NCBI GenBank assembly: GCA_034440615.1 | Contig: JAOTOM010003155.1 | Location: 1-64,000, forward strand | Reading direction: 5' to 3' | Source of the DNA: Ashinkailepas kermadecensis | Taxonomy: Eukaryota > Arthropoda > Thecostraca > Neolepadidae | DNA: 64,000 nt | Part shown: positions 46,501 through 59,915 of the stretch, piece after piece | Position numbering within the stretch: position 1 is the first letter of the stretch | How the letters are laid out: the number at the start of each line of letters is the position of its first letter | The notes under the pieces: generated by a model | Told to the model about the DNA's origin: nothing | The model's database searches: none | Seen by the model: the letters and a program-made list of their open reading frames with translations, nothing else | Program-made: the position numbers and the translations under genes

Positions 46501-49500
46501 AACCGACCTCAGCACACCGACCTGGCAGACCACCGACCTGGCAGAACCGACCAGCACACCGACCTGGCAGAACCGACCTCAGCACACCGACCTGGCAGAA
46601 CCGACCTCAGCACACCGACCTGGCAGAACCGACCTCAGCACACCGACCTGGCAGAACCGACCTCAGCACACCGACCTGGCAGAACCGACCTCAGCACACC
46701 GACCTGGCAGAACCGACCTCAGCACACCGACCCTGGCAGAACCGACCTCAGCACACCGACCTGGCAGAACCGACCTCAGCACACCGACCCTGGCAGAACC
46801 GACCTCAGCACACCGACCTGGCAGAACCGACAGACACGCAGAACCGACCTCAGCACACCGACCTGGCAGAACCGACCTCAGCACACCGACCTGGCAGAAC
46901 CGACCTCAGCACACCGACCTGGCAGAACCGACCTCAGCACACCGACCTGGCAGAACCGACCTCAGCACACCGACCTGGCAGAACCGACCTCAGCACACCG
47001 ACCTGGCAGAACCGACCCGCACACCGACCTGGCAGAACCGACCTCAGCACACCGACCTGGCAGAACCGACCTCAGCACACCGACCTGGCAGAACCGACCT
47101 CAGCACACCGACCTGGCAGAACCGACCTCAGCACACCGACCTGGCAGAACCGACCTCAGCACACCGACCTGGCAGAACCGACCTCAGCACACCGACCTGG
47201 CAGAACCGACCTCAGCACATCGACCTGGCAGAACCGACCTCAGCACACCGACCTGGCAGAACCGACCTCAGCACACCGACCTGGCAGAGAACCGACCTCA
47301 GCACACCGACCTGGCAGAACCGACCTCAGCACACCGACCTGGCAGAACCGACCTCAGCACACCGACCTGGCAGAACCGACCTCAGCACACCGACCTGGCA
47401 GAACCGACCTCAGCACACCGACCTGGCAGAACCGACCTCAGCACACCGACCTGGCAGAACCGACCTCAGCACACCGACCTGGCAGAACCGACCTCAGCAC
47501 ACCGACCTGGCAGAACCGACCTCAGCACACCGACCTGGCAGAACCGACCTCAGCACACCGACCTGGCAGAACCGACCTCAGCACACCGACCTGGCAGAAC
47601 CGACCTCAGCACACCGACCTGGCAGAACCGACCTCAGCACACCGACCTGGCAGAACCGACCTCAGCACACCGACCTGGCAGAACCGACCTCAGCACACCG
47701 ACCTGGCAGAACCGACCTCAGCACACCGACCTGGCAGAACCGACCTCAGCACACCGACCTGCAGAACGCAGAACCGACCTCAGCACACCGACCTGGCAGA
47801 ACCGACCTCAGCACACCGACCTGGCAGAACCGACCTCAGCACACCGACCCTGGCAGAACCGACCTCAGCACATCGACCTGGCAGAACCGACCTCAGCACA
47901 CCGACCTGGCAGAACCGACCTCAGCACACCGACCTGGCAGAACCGACCTCAGCACACCGACCTGGCAGAACCGACCTCAGCACACCGACCCTGGCAGAAC
48001 CGACCTCAGCACACCGACCTGGCAGAACCGACCTCAGCACACCGACCTGGCAGAACCGACCTCAGCACACCGACCTGGCAGAACCGACCTCAGCACACCG
48101 ACCTGGCAGAACCGACCTCAGCACACCGACCTGGCAGAACCGACCTCAGCACACCGACCTGGCAGAACCGACCTCAGCACACCGACCTGGCAGAACCGAC
48201 CTCAGCACACCGACCTGGCAGAACCGACCTCAGCACACCGACCTGGCAGAACCGACCTCAGCACACCGACCTGGCAGAACCGACCTCAGCACACCGACCT
48301 GGCAGAACCGACCTCAGCACACCGACCTGGCAGAACCGACCTCAGCACACCGACCTGGCAGAACCGACCTCAGCACACCGACCTGGCAGAACCAACCTCA
48401 GCACACCGACCTGGCAGAACCGACCTCAGCACACCGACCTGGCAGAACCGACCTAGCACACCGACCTGGCAGAACCGACCTCAGCACACCGACCTGGCAG
48501 AACCGACCTGGCAGAACCGACCTCAGCACACCGACCTGGCAGAACCGACCTCAGCACACCGACCTGGCAGAACCGACCTCAGCACACCGACCTGGCAGAA
48601 CCGACCTCAGCACACCGACCTGGCAGAACCGACCTCAGCACACCGACCTGGCAGAACCGACCTGGCAGAACCGACCTCAGCACACCGACCTGGCAGAACC
48701 GGCCTCAGCACACCGACCTGGCAGAACCGACCTCAGCGAGGCACCGACCTGGCAGAACCGACCTCAGCACACCGACCTGGCAGAACCGACCTCAGCACAC
48801 CGACCTGGCAGAACCGACCTCCAGCACACCGACCTGGCAGAACCGACCTCAGCACACCGACCTGGCAGAACCGACCTCAGCACACCGACCTGGCAGAACC
48901 GACCTCAGCACACCGACCTGGCAGAACCGACCTCAGCACACCGACCTGGCAGAACCGACCTCAGCACACCGACCTGGCAGAACCGACCTCAGCACACCGA
49001 CCTGGCAGAACCGACCTCAGCACACCGACCCCTGGCAGAACCGACCTCAGCACACCGACCTGGCAGAACCGACCTCAGCACACCGACCTGGCAGAACCGA
49101 CCTCAGCACACCGACCTGGCAGAACCGACCTCAGCACACCGACCTGGCAGAACCGACCTCAGCACACCGACCTGGCAGAACCGACCTCAGCACACCGACC
49201 CTGGCAGAACCGACCTCAGCACACCGACCTGGCAGAACCGACCTCAGCACACCGACCTGGCAGAACCGACCTCAGCACACCGACCTGGCAAGAACCGACC
49301 TCAGCACACCGACCTGGCAGAACCGACCTCAGCACACCGACCTGGCAGAACCGACCTCAGCACACCGACCTGGCAGAACCGACCTCAGCACACCGACCTG
49401 GCAGAACCGACCTCAGCACACCGACCTGGCAGAACCGACCTCAGCACACCGACCTGGCAGAACCGACCTGGCAGAGCACACCGACCTGGCAGAACCGACC

Positions 49501-52500
49501 TCAGCACACCGACCTGGCAGAACCGACCTCAGCACACCGACCTGGCAGAACCGACCTCAGCACACCGACCTGGCAGAACCGACCTCAGCACACCGACCTG
49601 GCAGAACCGACCTCAGCACACCGACCTGGCAGAACCGACCTCAGCACACCGACCTGGCAGAACCGACCTCAGCACACCGACCTGGCAGAACCGACCTCAG
49701 CACACCGACCTGGCAGAACCGACCTCAGCACACCGACCTGGCAGAACCGACCTCAGCACACCGACCTGGCAGAACCGACCTCAGCACACCGACCTGGCAG
49801 AACCGACCTCAGCACACCGACCCTGGCAGAACCGACCTCAGCACACCGACCTGGCAGAACCGACCTCAGCACACCGACCTGGCAGAACCGACCTCAGCAC
49901 ACCGACCTGGCAGAACCGACCTCAGCACACCGACCTGGCAGAACCGACCTCAGCACACCGACCTGGCAGAACCGACCTCAGCACACCGACCTGGCAGAAC
50001 CGACCTCAGCACACCGACCTGGCAGAACCGACCTCAGCACACCGACCCTGGCAGAACCGTAGCACACCGACCTGGCAGAACCGACCTCAGCACACCGACC
50101 TGGCAGAACCGACCTCAGCACACCGACCTGGCAGAACCGACCTCAGCACACCGACCTGGCAGAACCGACCTCAGCACACCGACCTGGCAGAACCGACCTC
50201 AGCACACCGACCTGGCAGAACCGACCTCAGCACACCGACCTGGCAGAACCGACCTCAGCACACCGACCCTGGCAGAACCGACCTCAGCACCGACCTGGCA
50301 GAACCGACCTCAGCACACCGACCCTGGCAGAACCGACCTCAGCACACCGACCTGGCAGAACCGACCTCAGCACACCGACCTGGCAGAACCGACCTCAGCA
50401 CACCGACCTGGCAGAACCGACCTGGCAGACACCGACCCTGGCAGAACCGACCTCAGCACATCGACCTGGCAGAACCGACCTCAGCACACCGACCTGGCAG
50501 AACCGACCTCAGCACACCGACCTGGCAGAACCGACCTCAGCACACCGACCTGGCAGAACCGACCTCAGCACACCGACCTGGCAGAACCGACCTCCAGCAC
50601 ACCGACCTGGCAGAACCGACCTCCAGCACACCGACCTGGCAGAACCGACCTGGACCGACCTGGCAGAACCGACCTGCACCGACCTGGCAGAACCGACCTC
50701 AGCACACCGACCTGGCAGAACCGACCTCAGCACACCGACCTGGCAGAACCGACCTGCAGAACCGACCGACCTGGCAGAACCGACCTCAGCACATCGACCT
50801 GGCAGAACCGACCTCAGCACACCGACCTGGCAGAACCGACCTCAGCACACCGACCTGGCAGAACCGACCTCAGCACACCGACCTGGCAGAACCGACCTCA
50901 GCACACCGACCTGGCAGAACCGACCTCAGCACACCGACCTGGCAGAACCGACCTCAGCACACCGACCTGGCAGAACCGACCTCAGCACACCGACCTGGCA
51001 GAACCGACCTCAGCACACCGACCTGGCAGAACCGACCTCAGCACACCGACCTGGCAGAACCGACCTCAGCACACCGACCTGGCAGAACCGACCTCAGCAC
51101 ACCGACCTGGCAGAACCGACCTCAGCACACCGACCTGGCAGAACCGACCTCAGCACACCGACCTGGCAGAACCGACCTCAGCACACCGACCTGGCAGAAC
51201 CGACCTCAGCACACCGACCTGGCAGAACCGACCTCAGCACACCGACCTGGCAGAACCGACCTCAGCACACCGACCTGGCAGAACCGACCTCAGCACACCG
51301 ACCTGGCAGAACCGACCTCAGCACACCGACCTGGCAGAACCGACCTCAGCACACCGACCTGGCAGAACCGACCTCAGCACACCGACCTGGCAGAACCGAC
51401 CTCAGCACACCGACCTGGCAGAACCGACCTCAGCACACCGACCTGGCAGAACCGACCTCAGCACACCGACCTGGCAGAACCGACCTCAGCACACCGACCT
51501 GGCAGAACCGACCTCAGCACACCGACCTGGCAGAACCCCTGCAGCACCGACCTGGCAGAACCGACCTCAGCACACCGACCTGGCAGAACCGACCTCAGCA
51601 CACCGACCTGGCAGAACCGACCTCAGCACACCGACCTGGCAGAACCGACCTCAGCACACCGACCTGGCAGAACCGACCTCAGCACACCGACCTGGCAGAA
51701 CCGACCTCAGCACACCGACCTGGCAGAACCGACCTCAGCACACCGACCTGGCAGAACCGACCTCAGCACACCGACCTGGCAGAACCGACCTCAGCACACC
51801 GACCTGGCAGAACCTGCCTCAGCACACCGACCTGGCAGAACCTGCCTCAGCACACCGACCTGGCAGAACCGACCTCAGCACACCGACCTGGCAGAACCGA
51901 CCTCAGCACACCGACCTGGCAGAACCGACCTCAGCACACCGACCTGGCAGAACCGACCTCAGCACACCGACCTGGCAGAACCGACCTCAGCACACCGACC
52001 TGGCAGAACCGACCTCAGCACACCGACCTGGCAGAACCGACCTCAGCACACCGACCTGGCAGAACCGACCTCAGCACACCGACCTGGCAGAACCGACCTC
52101 AGCACACCGACCTGGCAGAACCGACCTCAGCACACCGACCTGGCAGAACCGACCTCAGCACACCGACCTGGCAGAACCGACCTGGCAGAACCGACCTGGC
52201 AGAACCGACCTCAGCACACCGACCTGGCAGAACCGACCTCAGCACACCGACCTGGCAGAACCGACCTCAGCACACCGACCTGGCAGAACCGACCTCAGCA
52301 CACCGACCTGGCAGAACCGACCTCAGCACACCGACCTGGCAGAACCGACCTCAGCACACCGACCTGGCAGAACCGACCTCAGCACACCGACCTGGCAGAA
52401 CCGACCTCAGCACACCGACCTGGCAGAACCGGCCTCAGCACACCGACCTGGCAGAACCGGCCTCAGCACACCGACCTGGCAGAACCGACCTCAGCACACC

Positions 52501-53118
52501 GACCTGGCAGAACCGACCTCAGCACACCGACCTGGCAGAACCTGCCTCAGCACACCGACCTGGCAGAACCGACCTCAGCACACCGACCTGGCAGAACCGA
52601 CCTCAGCACACCGACCTGGCAGAACCGACCTCAGCACACCGACCTGGCAGACCACCGACCTGGCAGAACCGACCTCAGCACACCGACCTGGCAGAACCGA
52701 CCTCAGCACACCGACCCTGGCAGAACCGACCTCAGCACACCGACCTGGCAGAACCGACCTCAGCACACCGACCTGGCAGAACCTGCCTCAGCACACCGAC
52801 CTGGCAGAACCTGCCTCAGCACACCGACCTGGCAGAACCGACCTCAGCACACCGACCTGGCAGAACCTGCCTCAGCACACCGACCTGGCAAAACCTGCCT
52901 CAGCACACCGACCTGGCAGAACCGACCTCAGCACACCGACCTGGCAGAACCGATTTCAGCACACCGACCTGGCAAAACCGACCTCAGCACACCGACCTGG
53001 CAAAACCGACCTCAGCACACCGACCTGGCAAAACCGATCTCAGCACACCGACCTGGCAAAACCGACCTCAGCACACCGACCTGGCAAAACCGACCTCAGC
53101 ACACCGACCTGGCAAAAC
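43584..53118. repeat. Large 28-bp satellite array, about 340 copies
   Basis: The unit is CCTGGCAGAACCGA followed by CCTCAGCACACCGA; the two 14-bp halves share CCT at the start, ACCGA at the end and a CAG-type middle, so the unit arose from a 14-bp repeat. Isolated extra CCTGGCAGAACCGA halves and single-base indels occur. At 44100-44960 a higher-order period of 142 bp is visible. At the right end units drift (CTGGCAAAACCG). The plus strand has no stop in any of three frames, and 28 is 1 mod 3, so a 3,566-codon frame spans it with a 28-residue period. The minus strand has TGA in each unit. Confidence 0.98.
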
Positions 53119-53455
53119 CGGCGCGACAGCTGACGGCCACACCGGCGGGGGCGGCATGGCGGCAGGGGCCGCGGGGGCGGCATGGGCGGCAGGGGCGGCA
53201 GGGGCCGCGGGGGCGGCAGGGGCGTCGGGGACATCAGGACGGCAGGGGCAGTAGGGCGGCAGGGGCGGCGGGACGGCGGGGGTGCAGTGTCAGGACCGCC
53301 TCCTCTGACGACTGCCGGCGCAGCCTTGAGCATCGCGGTCGACCTCGCGGCGTCACCGGCCAGGCGGCCGACGACCCCCCCCCCACACACACGCACACGG
53401 ACTGCCAATCGGCCAGTGGAGGTACGGCACGCGAAACGTGCTGGGAGTCGCCGAC
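53119..53455. repeat. GC-rich right border: GGGGCGGCA-type repeat
   Basis: Irregular units of GGGGCGGCAGGGGC at 53150-53290, then unique CG-rich sequence with a C-run and an ACAC stretch to 53455. Confidence 0.8.
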
Positions 53456-53461
53456 TGGCCC

Positions 53462-53910
53462 ACACCAACGACACACTGACCCGCGCCAACGTCACCCTGA
53501 CCAGCGCCAACGTCACCCTGACCAGCGCCAACGTCACACTGACCCGCGCCAACGTCACCCTGACCAGCGCCAACGTCACACTGACACGCGCCAACGTCAC
53601 ACTGGTCCGTGCCAACGTCACCCTGACCAGCGCCAACGTCACACTGGTCCGTGCCAAGGTCACCCTGACCCGCGCCAACGTCACACTGGTCCGTGTCAAC
53701 GTCACACTGACCCGCGCCAACGTCACACTGATCCGCGCCAACGTCACCCTGACCCGCGCCAACGTCACCCTGACCAGCGCCAACGTCACACTGACCCGCG
53801 CCAACGTCACACTGACCCGCGCCAACGTCACACTGACCCGCGCCAACATCACACTGACCCGCGCCAACGTCACCCTGACCCGCGCCAACGTCACACTGAC
53901 CCGCGACAAC
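53462..53910. repeat. 21-bp minisatellite, about 21 copies
   Basis: The unit is CGCCAACGTCACACTGACC plus CG (21 bp; CC(A/C)G variants). In one plus frame every unit contributes ANVTLT(R/S), with an Asn-Val-Thr glycosylation sequon in nearly every copy. All plus frames and a minus frame are open, so this may be chance. Confidence 0.95.
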
Positions 53911-54064
53911 AATCGGTCAAACAGAGACTGGCACCGACACAGCAGTTGTCACAGCAGACTGAAAATGTGTGGAGGGCGAAGTGTGCGCATAAAAAGGGAG
54001 CTTCCAGCTGGTGCTCGCAGGCATGCGCCTTCATGGCTTCTTCTCACATGGTGTCATCATAATC

Positions 54065-57040
54065 GATGGTTACAAGTCAGACCATTCATGGTCAATTAGC
54101 GCTAAGCTATTACATACAATCGCCCATATTTCAGCGTCTTCAGCCGACCTAATCTGCTTTGAAATCCAATGACATTCACCATGACCTTAGATTTCTTGTC
54201 AGACAAAAATCATTCCAAAAGCTAATCAGCAACGGTCAAGCGAGAGAACATCGTCACAAAAGTCTGCTTCTGCACACGGGCAAAGTCATTGGGTTGAGCT
54301 GGTCGTTGACTCGAATCCATCTCGTTAGATTTGCATCTGATCGTAGACATGTTGTGCCAGACACTGCTCGGCTTTGTCGCCATGAGCAGCACTATTATTT
54401 ACCTGAGGTATTGCATCCTTGGTGCTTGTGTCAATACAAACTTTCAAACTTTATCGGCATAAGCACCAGGAATACAATATGTGTGAGGGGCGAGTAGATT
54501 TCTTCGGACCATTACTCCCTCTAATGTGCACATGACATAACATTAATCTGGAACACACAGCATATTTTCCCTGAAGATAATACAATCATCATTATTGATG
54601 AATGGTAAACGTCGATACTATCCTCAAACACCCTATTTCAGCACTTTTGGAACTAAGTTCCAAGTGTTGACTTTCGATTATAGTATTCAACAACAAAACA
54701 AATCTCATTTACATCTGCCTTCGCCAGGTTTATACGGCCAACAAGGTGGATAATAAATAGACGCGCGATTCTCTGCATTCTTCATTGACTGCTCTTCCAT
54801 TGACTCCCGCTGGCGGGTTGGAAGAGGGGCTGGACAATTGTTTCCAGAGTTCGTGCCTTAGCCTACGTGCTACACGCTTGTACCTGCACGCTGGATGGAA
54901 ACAGGTGGGCACGAGAGCACATAGGCCCATATGCCACCAGGCGCGGGAGGTCGTGTGTGTGACCACACGTGCGATGGCCAGCAGACGGGCTAGCCAGACC
55001 ACATCGAGCCAGCAGGCCGTGCTATACAGTCGGACCGACCCGTAACTCGCCAGGCCCTTAATGACACGTTAGCGCTAGTGCATACACGGGCCGCGTATCG
55101 GGCCATCTTGGACGTCCTTGCACCGGGTATCAGATTCGCATACCCGGTGTCAGATCTGGCACATCAGGCATGGGACCCGGCACATCAAGAATGAGATCCG
55201 GCACATCAGGTATCAGATCCGGCGTATAATTTATCAGATCCGGCACACGTGGTGAGGAAAGATCCGACCCGGGGAAAGGCGGACAGGGCCGACTGTGGCG
55301 CGGCTACTGCGCCGCTGCCGTCGCTCGACATTTGCGACGCACATGTTCATGCGGATCAGCTGACCGGCGCAGGGCCGGCTGGGGACGACTGCCTGGACGG
55401 ATGTCGCATATGGCGACACGCAGGGACGGCTGGGGACGACCGCCTGGACGGATGTCGCATATGGCGACACGCAGCGGCGCGTCCATGGATACTCCGTTTC
55501 GGGCATATGGGCGCCGCCATCAGTTTGGGATGGGGAATGGATTTCAGGTGGACTTTTGCCCATGCAACACCATGAGCGTAATGTTGGAAGCTTGGCTCCA
55601 AGCTTCAGAAAGCTTGGAGCCATGTCCCCGTCTACCGCCGTCACGACACCCATTTGGAGGCAGCCGATGTCCGACACGCCGTGAGCGCACGTGCTGTACT
55701 CGGAAGCCGGCGGAAAGAGGGCGGGATGGATGGGATGGCTGGGGTAAGGGTGATCACGTGTAGCTTTCGACAGAGCGTACGGAGACCCTTCCACCCCATC
55801 CCCCGTCCTTGTCGCCAGTCAGTCGCGCAAACAGCGGCCAGGCAACTTGTCAAGGTCACGCCGGCGATAACGGCACGCATGACGTTAACCGGGCACCGAC
55901 ATCAGCCAAAACACGGCCTGCGCCGGCTATCCGTCCTCCGAAGCACAGGTCGCCACTGTGCACCACGCAGTAGCCGGGTACGGCAGCAGGGGACATGGCG
56001 ACGGCGGCCGGCCGGGGCCGACGCCTGACTGCGCGCCTGCACATCGCTCGGACGGTCGGGCCTTTTCCGGGTTCATTAGGTGACACATGGGGCACACGTG
56101 GACCCAAGAACCGTTGGGGTGTCCGGTGGCGGACTGAGACCAACTGAACGCCACGAGCCGGACACAGTTAGAGAGCGACACGCGCATCTCGCATCTCCGA
56201 CCTTGCAAGGCACAATAATCAGATAAAAGTCATATTGCATTGGGAGTGGGATATTTGTATATGCGGATAATCACTAATGTTCAGTTTGAATGTCTTTTTC
56301 GGCTATTATACTTCATATGATACTCTTCCAGCCAGAACAGGCATTGGTACTGCCTGCGCCCAGGCACTGCATCAGCACAGTCGCTGGTATACCTCACACC
56401 AGGTACAGAAATTATACGAAAACGTTAATTAACGCTACAAGACTCCATCATGGATACTGCGTAAGCGATGGCAGCGGGTGAGTTGCCAGGCTGGGTGGAA
56501 ATCCGCCTGAGGCAGCGGATAGTGGAGCTTGGGGTTGGAATGATTTAAAAAAGAAACATGCTTCGTAGTATACACACCGAGAAATGCATGTTTATAGACC
56601 CACAAAGGCGTCCAAACGAGTTGACTGCTTTGTGGTTGCCTAGGATACGTTATTGTGCGTTGCTGCAGTCTCGAGAGTGACCACCCTCGTGGCCAGGTGC
56701 CAAGTGGCGACTGCAACTGAGCCCCCGCGGAGAATGCAACGCCGCCGAGTCAATACCATCACAGTCTCGCCACCAACTGGCCGGGATATTAATCACGTCA
56801 ATTAAATTATTATCAATGCTATTCCGGCCTCATAAATTACATCTCGTATAGTGCCGATGGCAGTATCCTCAGTCTCGATCGACCGACATCAAAACACGTC
56901 TTCGATGCCCCATCGAAGTCGAAAGCAGCCTCCTGGACAAAGCTATCAACTAGCGCGACTAATTTTCGCGCCATCATTCGGAATGGGCAGGCGCACCTGT
57001 CACCCAACCGCAGAAACAGGCATCCGCCGGCAGCGACGGC
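54065..57040. other. Spacer with minor repeats
   Basis: Mostly unique. At 55140-55260 a ~22-bp unit around CAGATCCGGCACATCAGG recurs about five times; at 55375-55480 a 51-bp unit (GGATGTCGCATATGGCGACA) is present twice. GC-rich open frames on both strands at 55234-56028 show no domain. No gene is supported. Confidence 0.45.
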
Positions 57041-57136
57041 TCTACCCGTGCAACCATCACGTGGCGGCGTCAGTAGCCACCAGGTGAGGGTGCCGGCGCC
57101 AGCCGCGCGCGTCCGCCAGTCGGTCGGCCGCCTCAC

Positions 57137-57418
57137 CTCCATCGAGTCGTCGTCCAGCTCGTGCTCCTCCTCGACCTCATCGTCCACGTCGATGGGTAGG
57201 TCGTCGGCGTCGACGTCGGCGGCGGCCAGGTGCTCGGCGGTGGTCACCTGCACCTGCGTGACGCGGCCGTCGATTATGGCGTAGGCGAGCTGGTTGTTGT
57301 TGTGGCGCAGCTTGGTGGGCGCCAGCGCCTCGCCGTCGGTGTCATCGCGGCCGAGCTCCAGCCTGCCTCCGAGCGTCACCTCAGAGCTGTCGCTCGCCGC
57401 CGGGCTCGTCTCAGCCAT
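57137..57418 (-). CDS. Acidic first coding exon of an unrecognised protein
   Basis: The minus-strand ATG at 57416-57418 has a good Kozak context (GCCATGG) in a CpG-rich region. The 94 codons read MAETSPAASDSSEVTLGG, then NNNQLAYAIIDGRVTQVQVT, then an acidic run DVDADDLPIDVDDEVEEEHE ending DDDSME. The exon ends at ATGGAG followed by GTGAGG (57131-57136), phase 0. Acidic, low-complexity N-termini with a short hydrophobic strand are common in nuclear factors, but I recognise no family. No downstream exon could be placed in the window. A chance GC-rich ORF would not be expected to have this composition and these borders. Confidence 0.55.
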
Positions 57419-57850
57419 GGCACGCGCGCACCGCTCTCGGCGACGGCGAGTAAACAGGCGACCGCCGGTCGCAGGTGCACAGATTCAAAATGGCGGCGCG
57501 CACGGCGACCGAGGTCGACCTTGAAACGTGCTCGACACGTCACTGGAGGCGCCTCAAGGCCAGCTGGGTCAGGCGACGCGGCGGCTCGTGGTCGAACGCG
57601 GCGATGGTCTGGGACGCGACCTCTTGCCTGCAGGCTCTGTTCACGAATGCGCGCCCGGTCAGCGCCGGGGCCCGGCCGGCACGTCCCCAGCCAGACGCAG
57701 GCACCTGCCGCGCCGGCCGGGCGACCCCCGATGCTGCCCGTTGGCGGAGCGGAAATGTTAGCGAGCCGGACGACGTCTCGCGACACGATGCCGACACCCA
57801 CGTGCAGCGAGACGAGACTCGACGCGCCGACTATGCGTGAGGTGCTGGCG
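57419..57850 (-). promoter_or_regulatory. CpG-rich putative promoter of the acidic-exon gene
   Basis: CG-dense sequence continues upstream (rightward) of the start codon for about 400 bp. No TATA box or named motif is seen. Overlapping open frames in all phases are a result of the composition. From 57850 to 58900 nothing is recognised. Confidence 0.4.
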
Positions 57851-58916
57851 TGTCAGCCAGCGCAACGTGGTTATCGTTTTAAATCAGCTGTTGGCTGGCT
57901 GGGGACGGGCGCGCCAGGGCGGAGAGGCTTCGATGACGGGAGGATTCGGACAGGGTACCAGACAGAATTATATTTAATTGGCCCTTCGCCTGTGGGCTCA
58001 GCTTTCTCCCCCGTTGGGGAACGTCATGTAATGCGTTGAGTCGACGCTCTGTTGACAAGGTCGACCCGGTTATAACACAGCATGTGTTAATGATGGTATC
58101 TAGTTTTTGCTCAGACCCCTGTCGATAGCTGTATCTTCACAATCTGCAGGTAAAGGAATGAAGTCACCTTATCTTAGAATTAACAGTGCTTTTAATTTAG
58201 CGCTCCAGGCGATTCTCGGGGATTTCTCAGTATAGCCGCAGGTCGCGCTCACGCAGCATGGCCGACCATGCAAACAAGCGTGCGTCCGGCCCCACCGTCC
58301 GACCAGGGTGACAATTTCGATCACGATTGGTGCGCCAGCGGAGATCGAAGACCACCAGAGGCGACTGGAGCGCTGCCGGCGCACCGCTGGAGGCGTTCCG
58401 GGACCTTGGCTGGCCGGCGGGCATTGCACAACACGTATCGGCCGCCACTGGCCGCCTGGCCCCTGTGTGGCCGGACGCCTACCTTGAACGCCGTTGGCCG
58501 CCGTGACGGCCGTTCGGTTCACATTTCCAGGGGTGGTGTCGGCGCCCAGGGCGCTACCACCGCAGGACGGGCGGCACGCGGGCAGGCCCCCGGCAGTACA
58601 CGTGCAGACCCCAGGCAGCGCACGGACTGGCAAGCACGCGGTGGGTGGTCTCCTGTGTTTGTTTTTAGGTAATCATTTAGTTCGAATTGTTGTTGGGGTG
58701 GTTCCATGTACTACGTCCTATGCCAAGCAGAGCTGGTTACATGAACTCTGGCCCCACCATCCAATCTGTTAATTCAAGTTTAACGGCTGACATTTTTGTA
58801 CGACCAGCTTAGCGTGTTGTGAACGCACCGACACGGTCACCCCAGTGCCGCTTCCATGACCTTATCGGGCCAGATCCAAACTGGGCAGATAAGGCTGGGG
58901 GCTATGCGAGCACTTG

Positions 58917-59002
58917 AAACGACTCGAACTCCGTCTGGCCAGAACAGGGGAGAACAATGCAGGACGGCGCTTCAACCATCTGAGCTATTAGGGAGACAAA
59001 CA
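58917..59002 (-). mobile_element. tRNA-like head, probably a second SINE family
   Basis: Read on the minus strand, TAGCTCAGATGG (58976-58987) is a tRNA box A and GGAGTTCGAGTC (58921-58932) is a box B; spacing is about 45 bp, slightly long for a tRNA. The arms do not fold into a good cloverleaf, so a functional tRNA is unlikely. A body of unknown extent would continue to about 58800. Confidence 0.45.
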
Positions 59003-59009
59003 GCGTAAA

Positions 59010-59680
59010 TAGTTGAAAACAACGAACCTCATCGGATCCAGATGCTGAGTTGTGTTTGATGAAATAATACCTTAGAAAATGTGTACGTAAATGTGCGTGT
59101 CACATATGCTCACTCATATGTGCATACATGAGTGCATGTGCGTAGGAACTTGGGAACCAGGGGGGACATGGCACCCCTAATATTCTCCGATTTTAAAACA
59201 CGTTCGGGTGGGGGTCAAATTCCCCTCTGAGGCAGTTCAAACCCAGTGGAATAACGGCCGGGCACGACGCCGAGAAATTTCGCCATAGAACGTTTATTCG
59301 CGGATTCTTTGGTGGCATTTTTATCTCAATATCTCTAACGATCACCGAGCTAGGTGAAGTCAAAGTCATGTCAACGTACTGAGAGGTGCAGTCTTTCGAA
59401 GTGCTTCCAACATTCAGGTCCAATTCAGTTATTTACCCGGTAGGGGATCGATGGCCACTATTGCATGCCTTTGACATCTTCATGTCCCGTCACATGCATT
59501 CAAACATGGATTCGACTTTTTCAAGGTCACCGACGTCAGTTGACCTCGAGTGACTTAGAGTGACATTTTCGGGAGTGTTGAGTCATTCCTGGGTATTTGT
59601 TGGCATTTAATTTGAATTCAGCATCCATGTTAAACCCAGAGCACTCAGAATTTTGACATTTGGGGTCATTTGTAGTATGC
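59010..59680. other. Spacer without a recognised feature
   Basis: Unique sequence; the minus frame at 59193-59423 has no recognised domain. Confidence 0.4.
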
Positions 59681-59689
59681 CGTGAATGG

Positions 59690-59915
59690 GGTCATGTTGA
59701 ACTGATCTGACCCATGACAGGGCCATCAAAATGGGGTCATGTTGAACTGATCTGACCCATGACAGGGCCATCAAAATGGGGTCATGTTGAACTGATCTGA
59801 CCCATGACAGGGCCATCAAAATGGGGTCATGTTGAACTGATCTGACCCATGACAGGGCCATCAAAATGGGGTCATGTTGAACTGATCTGACCCATGACAG
59901 GGCCATCAAAATGCA
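59690..59915. repeat. 45-bp minisatellite, five near-identical copies
   Basis: The unit carries TGAACTGATCTGACCCATGA, CAGGGCCATCAAAA and TGGGGTCATGT. Copies are almost perfect, so the array is young or recently homogenised. Confidence 0.97.

Noticed and set aside
43362..54062. A 3,566-codon plus-strand open frame
   Set aside because: It is a 28-bp repeat without stops in any plus frame; indels move freely between frames and the ends run into unrelated sequence and another minisatellite. No start context, domain or exon signals.
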